Shown here piece by piece: positions 13,529 to 19,686 of a stretch of DNA of 64,000 bases. Position numbers and translations under genes: made by a program. Under the pieces are notes generated by a model. That model searched no databases, was not told where the DNA came from, and saw nothing but the letters and a program-made list of their open reading frames with translations. The stretch is from positions 186,001 through 250,000 of the forward strand of contig NZ_CP021108.1 in assembly GCF_002119685.1 (NCBI RefSeq), read 5' to 3'. Position 1 is the stretch's first letter, and every line of letters starts with the position of its first letter. This DNA comes from Bordetella genomosp. 8. GTDB taxonomy: Bacteria; Pseudomonadota; Gammaproteobacteria; Burkholderiales; Burkholderiaceae_B.

Positions 13529-13560
13529 TTTATAGCAGACTTCATGCACCTTCATGTAAA
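13529..13560 (-). promoter_or_regulatory. Candidate gltB promoter
   Basis: On the minus strand, TGC-TATAAA (13529-13537) looks like an extended -10 element. TTTACA (13555-13560) resembles a -35, but the spacing of 20 bp is long. The surrounding 13497-13600 stretch is clearly AT-richer than the genes. The direct repeat ATGAAG-GTGC-ATGAAG lies inside the spacer. Confidence 0.4.
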
Positions 13561-13619
13561 ACGGTGACGCATTAAAAACCGCCGGACGACCGCGATATCC
13601 GACGTCCCCCACCCTGCAT

Positions 13620-14345
13620 TCAGGGTTCGGACGATTCGGCCTCGGCCGCCGGGGTCACCGGCTTCTTGCGAGGCCGCCCCCGCTGTCCCGGGGTGACCCG
13701 GCGGCTGGCGGTGTGGGCCAACATGGCGATGAACTCGCTGCCGCCCAGCGCCCATTGCCCCTGCACGGCCTGGTCGATGCGCTGGATCTGGTCGCGCGTC
13801 AGGCCTTCCTGCAGGCGCTTGCGGTAATTGGCCTGCCGGTCGAAGGGCGTATTGCCGCAGGACCAGTAATCGGCATGATCCGACATCCAGGCCGCCTGGG
13901 GCTGGCCCGAGCCGGTGTGCCCGGCCGCCGACGACCATGGCCACAGTTCGGGATCATGCGTGGCCCCGCTGCGCACAGGATAGGTTTCCAGCCATACCAG
14001 GGCGGGCAGGACCCAGGCCCCGGGCTCCACCAGCGCGGAGCGGTAGCGGCCCGCGAAGACGCGGCCGCCGCGCAGCCGGGCCGCCAGGTTGCGTCCCAGC
14101 GTCTGCATCAGCCGCGGCAGGCCTTCCCCATCCACGGGGGTGGCCAGCAACAGGATGCGATCCGTTGCCAGTACCCATCCGTGCAGCGCCACGCGATTGC
14201 GGGTCGCGGTTTCCCCCAGCCAGGCAGCCACCTGGTTCAGCGTATCGGCCGGCGCGGGTTGCGAAGGCGCCGCCAGGGGATTGATGAAGTTGGCCTGCAC
14301 GAGTTGCGGCAGTCCGGGAGCGTACAGTCGGGGCAGGCGAGCCAT
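13620..14345 (-). CDS. Eroded REP-associated (Y1/RAYT-type) transposase-like protein
   Basis: This 241-residue protein aligns by eye with REP-associated tyrosine transposases. It has 'ARLPRLYAPGLPQLVQ' at the start, 'LMQTLGRNLAARLRGGRVFAGRYRSALV' in the middle, and 'ETYPVRSGATHDPELWPWSSAAGHTG', which parallels 'YIELNPVRAG...YPWSS..HTG'. The catalytic parts look lost. The HUH segment, usually 'H-x-x-x-M-P-N-H-V-H-L', reads HGWVLATDRILLL (residues 55-67), and the expected tyrosine before 'NPVRAG' is Trp118. The C-terminus has an AT-hook-like RGRPRKKP (residues 222-229). The frame is intact, so the protein may be kept for DNA binding rather than transposition. ATG 14345 is favoured because the protein then starts at the conserved MARLPR. 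Confidence 0.75.
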   Translation of the reverse strand: MARLPRLYAPGLPQLVQANFINPLAAPSQPAPADTLNQVAAWLGETATRNRVALHGWVLATDRILLLATPVDGEGLPRLMQTLGRNLAARLRGGRVFAGRYRSALVEPGAWVLPALVWLETYPVRSGATHDPELWPWSSAAGHTGSGQPQAAWMSDHADYWSCGNTPFDRQANYRKRLQEGLTRDQIQRIDQAVQGQWALGGSEFIAMLAHTASRRVTPGQRGRPRKKPVTPAAEAESSEP

Positions 14346-14433
14346 AGGGATGTCAGGACCGAGACATGCAAGGGACGGGGCGTCCGCGCAGGAAAATAAA
14401 TGGTACCGCGTAAACGCCCCCATGCAACAGTAA

Positions 14434-14449
14434 GGTTACCCCGGTAACC
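14434..14449. promoter_or_regulatory. 16-bp palindrome upstream of frmA
   Basis: GGTTACC-CC-GGTAACC is a perfect inverted repeat 47 bp before the frmA start codon. It is well placed to be an operator for a formaldehyde- or thiol-responsive regulator. The regulator itself is not in the window. Confidence 0.5.
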
Positions 14450-14496
14450 CGCCGCGTTAACATTCCGCATCCACCCTGTTCAGCCTGGAGCCACCT

Positions 14497-15603
14497 ATGA
14501 AGACCAAAGCCGCCATCGCCTGGAAAGCCGGCGCCCCCCTGACCATCGAGGACGTCGACCTGGAAGGCCCCAAGGCGGGCGAGGTTCTGGTCGAGATCAA
14601 GGCCACGGGCATCTGCCATACCGATTACTACACCCTGTCCGGCGCCGATCCGGAAGGCCTGTTCCCCGCCATTCTCGGCCACGAGGGCGCGGGCGTGGTG
14701 CTGGAAACCGGCCCTGGCGTGACCAGCCTGAAGGCGGGCGACCACGTGATTCCCCTGTACACGCCGGAATGCCGGCAGTGCAAGTTCTGCCTGTCCCGCA
14801 AGACCAATCTGTGCCAGGCCATCCGGGCCACCCAGGGCAAGGGCCTGATGCCGGACGGCACGTCGCGCTTTTCGCTGGGCGGCAAGTCCATCCATCACTA
14901 TATGGGCACGTCGACCTTCGCCAACCACATCGTGGTGCCGGAGATCGCGCTCGCCAAGATCCGTGACGACGCACCCTTCGACAAGGTCTGCTATATCGGC
15001 TGCGGCGTCACCACCGGCGTGGGCGCCGTGGTCTACACCGCCAAGGTGGAAGCCGGCGCGAACGTCGTGGTCTTCGGCCTGGGCGGGATCGGCCTGAACG
15101 TCATCCAGGGCGCGAAGATGGTGGGCGCGGACAAGATCATCGGTGTCGACCTCAACCCCCGCCGCGAAGCGCTGGCGCGCAAGTTCGGCATGACGCACTT
15201 CGTCAACCCGTCCGAAGTCGAAAACGTCGTCGATCACCTGATCCAGCTGACCGACGGTGGCGCCGACTATTCCTTCGAGTGCGTGGGCAACACCAAGCTG
15301 ATGCGCCAGGCGCTGGAGTGCTGCCACAAGGGTTGGGGCAAATCCATCATCATCGGCGTCGCGGCGGCGGGCGAGGAAATCGCCACCCGGCCGTTCCAGC
15401 TGGTCACGGGCCGCGAATGGAAGGGCTCCGCCTTCGGCGGTGCCCGCGGCCGCACCGACGTGCCCAAGATCGTCGACTGGTACATGGAAGGCAAGCTCAA
15501 TATCGACGACCTGATCACCCATACCCTGCCGCTGGACAAGATCAACGACGGCTTCGACCTGATGAAGCGCGGCGAGTCCATCCGCTCCGTGGTGCTCTAC
15601 TGA
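14497..15603 (+). CDS. frmA: S-(hydroxymethyl)glutathione dehydrogenase / class III alcohol dehydrogenase
   Basis: Zinc- and NAD-dependent enzyme that oxidises S-hydroxymethylglutathione (formaldehyde plus glutathione) to S-formylglutathione. It has 368 residues, the normal length. Catalytic zinc ligands are Cys40 and His62/Glu63 ('GHEGAGVV'). The structural zinc loop has Cys92, 95, 98 and 106. The nucleotide fold is '[17 protein letters not shown]', followed by 'GVDLNPRR'. The ATG has GGAG 8 bases upstream. The stop overlaps the next start (TGATG), so the pathway's two steps are translationally coupled. Confidence 0.98.
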   Translation: MKTKAAIAWKAGAPLTIEDVDLEGPKAGEVLVEIKATGICHTDYYTLSGADPEGLFPAILGHEGAGVVLETGPGVTSLKAGDHVIPLYTPECRQCKFCLSRKTNLCQAIRATQGKGLMPDGTSRFSLGGKSIHHYMGTSTFANHIVVPEIALAKIRDDAPFDKVCYIGCGVTTGVGAVVYTAKVEAGANVVVFGLGGIGLNVIQGAKMVGADKIIGVDLNPRREALARKFGMTHFVNPSEVENVVDHLIQLTDGGADYSFECVGNTKLMRQALECCHKGWGKSIIIGVAAAGEEIATRPFQLVTGREWKGSAFGGARGRTDVPKIVDWYMEGKLNIDDLITHTLPLDKINDGFDLMKRGESIRSVVLY

Positions 15604-16469
15604 TGGCCGAACTCGAGCTCCTGACCCAGCAGCGCTGTTTCGACGGCTGGCAGCGCGTCTACCGGCACGCGTCCACCGCCATCGGCCTGCCGATGCGCTT
15701 TTCCGTCTACGCGCCGCCGCAGGCGGAACGCGGTCCGGTGCCCGCCCTGTTCTTCCTGGCCGGGCTGGAGTGCAACGAAGAAACCTTCATGGTCAAGGCG
15801 GGCGCCCAGCGCTGGGCCGCGCGGCACGGCGTCATGCTGATCGCGCCGGACACCAGCCCGCGCGGCGCCGGCGTGCCTGGCGAAGACCAGGATTGGGACC
15901 TGGGCACCGGCGCGGGCTTCTACCTGGACGCCACCCAGGCGCCCTGGCGCGAACGCTATCGGATGGAAAGCTACGTTACCCAGGAGCTTTATGGCCTGGC
16001 GACCGGGCAGCTCGGCGCGGCGCCCGGGCGCATCGGGATCTTCGGCCACTCCATGGGCGGCCATGGGGCGCTGGTGCTGGCCTTGCGCCATCCCGGCTTG
16101 TTCCGCTCGGTGTCGGCCTTCGCTCCCATCGCCGCGCCCAGCCGCTGTCCGTGGGGCGAGAAGGCGTTCTCCAATTATCTGGGGACAGATAAATCGGAAT
16201 GGGCCCGCCACGACGCGACGGCGCTCATGGCGACGCTGCGCACGCCTTATCCCGGCGGCATCCTGGTCGACCAGGGCCTGGCCGACCGCTTCCTGGCGCA
16301 GCAGCTGTATCCGGAGGCCTTCGAAGCGGCTTGCGTCCAGGCTGCCCAGCCGCTGCGGCTGCGCCGCCACGAGCACTACGACCACGGGTATTACTTCATC
16401 CAGAGCTTCATGGAAGACCACATCCGCTTCCATGCCGAGCAATTCGAGCTATCGGCCGAAGGGGCTTGA
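15603..16469 (+). CDS. fghA: S-formylglutathione hydrolase
   Basis: Serine esterase of the esterase D family. It hydrolyses S-formylglutathione to formate and glutathione, completing formaldehyde detoxification with FrmA. It has 288 residues and the family start 'RCFDGWQRVYRHAS', then 'FFLAGLECNEETFMVKAGAQ'. The nucleophile is Ser150 in GHSMGGHG; the acid is in 'ILVDQGLADRF' and the His in 'RRHEHYDHGYYFI'. The start codon shares one base with the frmA stop. Confidence 0.97.
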   Translation: MAELELLTQQRCFDGWQRVYRHASTAIGLPMRFSVYAPPQAERGPVPALFFLAGLECNEETFMVKAGAQRWAARHGVMLIAPDTSPRGAGVPGEDQDWDLGTGAGFYLDATQAPWRERYRMESYVTQELYGLATGQLGAAPGRIGIFGHSMGGHGALVLALRHPGLFRSVSAFAPIAAPSRCPWGEKAFSNYLGTDKSEWARHDATALMATLRTPYPGGILVDQGLADRFLAQQLYPEAFEAACVQAAQPLRLRRHEHYDHGYYFIQSFMEDHIRFHAEQFELSAEGA

Positions 16470-16516
16470 CGCCTTCTATATACTGGAACTGTGTCCGAGT
16501 TTCCCCGAGGATCGTT

Positions 16517-17206
16517 TTGATCGAAGGCGTCGCCCCGTCCGTCTGGATCGCCGTGGTCACCATCGCCGCGTTGCTGCTCGGCTTTGGCTTGTTCCTGGGC
16601 AAGGGCGGCCCGCGCGACGCGCGCGGCAGGCGCCAATTCCGGCTGAGGCCGGTGCGGCGGGTATTCGGCCTGCTATTGCTGGCCCTGGCCTGCGTGTCGG
16701 GGATATTGGCGGCCACGCTCTACCAGTTCCTGCGCCTGACGTCCGACGAGCCGGTGGCGGTGTTGACGCTGCGCGAACAGGCGCCGCGCCAGTTCGTGGC
16801 GACCGCGGAACTGCAGGGCAAGGCCGCCGAGGACTTCGTTTTGCGCGGCGATGAGTGGCAGATTGACGCGCGCATGGTGCGCTGGCGGCTGCCGGCCCTG
16901 CTGGCGGGCGTCCCGCCGCTGTACCGGCTGGAGCGCCTGTCGGGCCGCTATGCCGATCCGGCGGCGGAACAGTCCGAGCCGCGCACGGTTTATGCGCTCG
17001 GTCCCGCGGGCACGCCGGATCTGGCCAGGCTGAAGCAGCGGTTTCCGGACTGGCTGCCTTTCGTGGACGTGCAGTACGGCAGCGCTGCCTATATGCCCAT
17101 GTTCGATGGCGCCCGCTTTCGGGTTTTCGTCGATCCCCGGGGCGCGCTGTTCATCCGTCCCGACAATCCTGCCACCGCGGATGCGCTGAAGCAGCGCGGG
17201 TGGTGA
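16517..17206 (+). CDS. Membrane protein of unknown function, two N-terminal TM helices
   Basis: A 229-residue protein with two hydrophobic helices close together ('VWIAVVTIAALLLGFGLFLG' and 'VFGLLLLALACVSGILAAT'), followed by a soluble domain of about 165 residues. The soluble part has 'VLTLREQAPRQFVATAEL' and 'EWQIDARMVRWRLPALLAG'. Similar proteins are sometimes labelled 'cation/multidrug efflux pump', which the sequence does not support. The best start is TTG with GAGG 6 bases upstream; no ATG fits, because the frame further upstream lies within fghA. It starts 47 bp after fghA and may be in the same transcript. Confidence 0.75.
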   Translation: MIEGVAPSVWIAVVTIAALLLGFGLFLGKGGPRDARGRRQFRLRPVRRVFGLLLLALACVSGILAATLYQFLRLTSDEPVAVLTLREQAPRQFVATAELQGKAAEDFVLRGDEWQIDARMVRWRLPALLAGVPPLYRLERLSGRYADPAAEQSEPRTVYALGPAGTPDLARLKQRFPDWLPFVDVQYGSAAYMPMFDGARFRVFVDPRGALFIRPDNPATADALKQRGW

Positions 17207-17279
17207 TTGGATCGCCCGCGACGGGCGGGGTGTCCATGGACAAGGAATGACTGAACTTCCCAGGCCGTTGAAGGTCGAA

Positions 17280-17306
17280 TTAGCACTCTCCTTTTCAGAG
17301 TGCTAA
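17280..17306. promoter_or_regulatory. CIRCE operator (HrcA binding site) upstream of rpoH
   Basis: TTAGCACTC - 9 bases - GAGTGCTAA is a perfect copy of the CIRCE consensus, with both 9-bp arms exact. It lies 48 bp before the rpoH start codon, within or just after the promoter region. CIRCE is the operator of the heat-shock repressor HrcA and usually controls groESL and dnaK. Confidence 0.95.
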
Positions 17307-17354
17307 GATCACCCGATGCGTTCTACCCATAGCCGTTTCCTGGAGCAAAACACC

Positions 17355-18242
17355 ATGAAACAACAGAATTCCTCGTTGGCCGTACCCGCCAACGCGCTTA
17401 CGCTGGCCATCGCCAATCCGGGCGCGCTGGGGACGATCGACGCATATATCTCCGCCGTGAACCGCCTGCCGGTGCTGACGGCGGATCAGGAAAGCGCGCT
17501 CGGCCGTCGCCTGCGCGACGCCGGCGATCTGGATGCCGCGCGCGAGCTGGTGCTGTCGCACCTGCGCCTGGTCGTGTCCATCGCGCGCCAGTACCTGGGA
17601 TACGGTCTGCCGCATGCGGACCTGATCCAGGAAGGCAACGTCGGACTGATGAAGGCCGTCAAGCGTTTCGATCCCGAGCGCGGGGTCCGGCTGGTTTCGT
17701 TCGCCGTGCACTGGATCAAGGCGGAAATCCATGAGTACATCGTGCGCAACTGGCGCCTGGTGAAGGTCGCCACCACCAAGGCGCAGCGCAAGCTGTTCTT
17801 CAATCTGCGCAGCATGCGTCCGGACGGCAAGACGCTGGATACGGAGCGGGTGGACGAAATCGCCCGCCAGCTCAACGTCCGGCCGGAAGACGTCAGCGAG
17901 ATGGAAGTCCGCCTGTCCGGCCGCGACATGGCCCTGGAAGCCCAGGACGACGACGATGAAAGCTTCGCGCCCATCGCCTACCTGTCCGACGAAGGCCGCC
18001 AGGAACCGACGCGCGTGCTGGAGCGCAAGGCTCACGACGAGCTTCAGAGCACGGGCCTGCATGACGCGCTGGAAGCACTGGACCCCCGCTCCCGCCACAT
18101 CGTGCAGGCGCGCTGGCTGCAGGATGACGGTGGCGCCACGCTGCACGAGCTGGCGCAGGAATACGGCATCTCCGCCGAGCGTGTCCGCCAGATCGAGGCC
18201 GCCGCGCTGAAGAAGATGCGCGGCAGCCTGCAGCCGGCCTGA
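17355..18242 (+). CDS. rpoH: RNA polymerase heat-shock sigma factor (sigma-32)
   Basis: Alternative sigma factor directing RNA polymerase to heat-shock promoters. The product is 295 residues from the ATG giving MKQQNSSLAV, which has GGAG 9 bases upstream; an in-frame ATG 13 codons earlier has none. Sigma region 2 is 'HADLIQEGNVGLMKAVKRFDP' and 'LVSFAVHWIKAEIHEYI'. The RpoH box is visible as 'TKAQRKLFFNLRSM'. Region 4 ends with the helix-turn-helix 'YGISAERVRQIEAAALKKM'. The gene has its own terminator at 18259-18290 and a CIRCE operator in front. Confidence 0.98.
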   Translation: MKQQNSSLAVPANALTLAIANPGALGTIDAYISAVNRLPVLTADQESALGRRLRDAGDLDAARELVLSHLRLVVSIARQYLGYGLPHADLIQEGNVGLMKAVKRFDPERGVRLVSFAVHWIKAEIHEYIVRNWRLVKVATTKAQRKLFFNLRSMRPDGKTLDTERVDEIARQLNVRPEDVSEMEVRLSGRDMALEAQDDDDESFAPIAYLSDEGRQEPTRVLERKAHDELQSTGLHDALEALDPRSRHIVQARWLQDDGGATLHELAQEYGISAERVRQIEAAALKKMRGSLQPA

Positions 18243-18258
18243 TTGATGCCCGAAACGG

Positions 18259-18290
18259 TGGCGCGCTGGCGACAGCGCGCCATTCTTTTA
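18259..18290 (+). terminator. Rho-independent terminator of rpoH
   Basis: TGGCGCGCT (18259-18267) pairs perfectly with AGCGCGCCA (18274-18282) across a 6-base loop and is followed by TTCTTTTA. It sits 16 bp after the rpoH stop. Confidence 0.85.
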
Positions 18291-18384
18291 TGCTTGGGCA
18301 GTTACTTTTAGATGCATGTCGCCGCGGGAAATCCCGAATGCGGGCGAAACTTTCTCATGTCGCCCCAGCCTAACCCCATGTAGA

Positions 18385-18501
18385 CCACCTGCCTGGAGCC
18401 TTCCAGGCCTGTAGTCTTCTCACCTGTCTCGGCTTCTCCTCTTTCCCCTCCCCTATGAGACAGGTGTTTAGCGGGGCACCCCACGTGGTGCCCCGTTTTT
18501 T
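18385..18501 (+). ncRNA. Candidate small regulatory RNA downstream of rpoH
   Basis: Between the rpoH terminator and the next gene lies a compact series of three perfect hairpins. Stem 1 at 18391-18408 is GCCTGGA/TCCAGGC with a 4-base loop. Stem 2 has CACCTGTCTC (18421-18430) paired with GAGACAGGTG (18457-18466) around a 26-base, almost pure C/T loop with CCTCCCC-like anti-Shine-Dalgarno runs. Stem 3 is a textbook Rho-independent terminator (18472-18501). CCCCATGT at 18374-18381 equals the sigma-32 -10 consensus CCCCATNT and would start transcription near 18385-18390, giving an RNA of about 115 bases. No matching -35 was found, so the start is approximate. The strand is set by the T-run. The family is not recognised; a C/U-rich loop on a long stem resembles RNAs that mask ribosome binding sites or titrate an RNA-binding protein. 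Confidence 0.7.
18472..18501 (+). terminator. Strong Rho-independent terminator of the candidate sRNA
   Basis: CGGGGCACC (18472-18480) pairs with GGTGCCCCG (18487-18495) and is followed by six T residues. It could also help end the converging transcript of the phosphodiesterase gene, but the T-run is on the plus strand only. Confidence 0.9.
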
Positions 18502-18514
18502 ATTTGGTCTCGCG

Positions 18515-19495
18515 TCAGGCGCCGCCCGCGATGCCGGCTGGGGCGGCGGCCACGTCGGGGGCCGCCTCGCAGGGCATCGGCATGGGCGCTTCCTCGGGCT
18601 CGTTCCATTCCTGCAGGAGCGCGCGCCACAGTGCGGCGTCCAGCCGCCGCACGCCGGTCGCGATCGAGCCGTCGGGATACAGCTTCATCCACCGATAGCC
18701 GGCCGGCTGCGGATCCAGCCTGTGCCGGCCATCGCGGATGGTGAACTGGAAGCAGGTGGACGGCGTCGCCAGCATCCGCACGTTGCCGCGCCGGCGATCG
18801 AAGTCCTGGTGGACGTGCCCCCATAGCAGGATGCGGGCATTGCCCCAGCGCGTCAGGTGGCGGAACAGCTCGGCGGCGTTGTCCAGCATCATGGCATCGC
18901 GCCAGTCGGCGCTGATCTGCACCGCATTGTGATGCATGGCGACCAGCGCCGGGCGTCCCTGCGCCGTGCCCAGCGCGTGGTCTAGCAGCTCGAACTGATC
19001 CCTTTCGAGATGGCCGGCGTTGGAACCGGCGACATGCGAGTCCAGCGTGACGATGCGCCAGGGGCCGATGTCGGTGACCGGTTCGGTCCAGGCGCCCAAT
19101 GCGCGCTTGAGCGCGGCCGGCGCGTCATGGTTGCCCGGCAGGCAGCGCACGGGCACGCCCAGCGGGGCGACCGCTTCGGCGAAACGGTGATAGGACATGT
19201 CGCTGCCGTCCTGCGACAGGTCGCCTGTCGCCAGCAGCAGGTCGGCGTCGCCGTGGTCGCGGCGGATGGCCGACACCACCGCCCGCAGGCTGGCGTCGGT
19301 GTTGACGCCCAGCATGACCGCGGGCGCGGCATAGAGATGGGGATCGGTGAGCTGCACCACCAGGGCGGGCGCGCCATCGGCGCGTTCCCCGTCGGCGGCC
19401 CTGGCGGTTTTCGGGGCTTTTGCGGCGCGCGCCGGCGACGCGGCGGAAAGCTTGGGAATAGTGTGCAACGGCGGCTCCGAGGTATGCGCATCCAT
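18515..19495 (-). CDS. CpdA-like 3',5'-cyclic-nucleotide phosphodiesterase (metallophosphoesterase)
   Basis: Calcineurin-like metallophosphoesterase of 326 residues with all five metal-binding blocks: 'LTDPHLY' (about residue 50), 'GDLSQDG', 'GNHDAP', 'MHHN' and 'GHVHQD'. This set and spacing fit class III cAMP phosphodiesterases (CpdA), which lower cellular cAMP. The N-terminal 45 residues are Ala/Lys-rich and not part of the fold; a later start is possible. It is divergent from an antiporter whose C-terminus has a cyclic-nucleotide-type domain. The substrate is inferred from the family. Confidence 0.85.
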   Translation of the reverse strand: MDAHTSEPPLHTIPKLSAASPARAAKAPKTARAADGERADGAPALVVQLTDPHLYAAPAVMLGVNTDASLRAVVSAIRRDHGDADLLLATGDLSQDGSDMSYHRFAEAVAPLGVPVRCLPGNHDAPAALKRALGAWTEPVTDIGPWRIVTLDSHVAGSNAGHLERDQFELLDHALGTAQGRPALVAMHHNAVQISADWRDAMMLDNAAELFRHLTRWGNARILLWGHVHQDFDRRRGNVRMLATPSTCFQFTIRDGRHRLDPQPAGYRWMKLYPDGSIATGVRRLDAALWRALLQEWNEPEEAPMPMPCEAAPDVAAAPAGIAGGA

Positions 19496-19686
19496 ATCGT
19501 GCCGGGCGCGGCAGTCGGCGTGCTGACGGCGGATGCGCGCCGCGACGGTGCGGACCTTCCCACGTTATCGAAAATACGCGACGCCGGGCATCCACCAAAT
19601 CGTGCGGGCCGTAACGAAACGTGCGGCCGGATAAAACCAGCTATCCTTTCCGGTTCAAGACACACTCGCCCGGGGATAAAAATTAG

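Noticed and set aside
18344..18381. Complete sigma-32 promoter for the sRNA
   Set aside because: The -10 match is perfect, but the only -35-like stretch (GCGAAA) is too far away; reported only as a hint.
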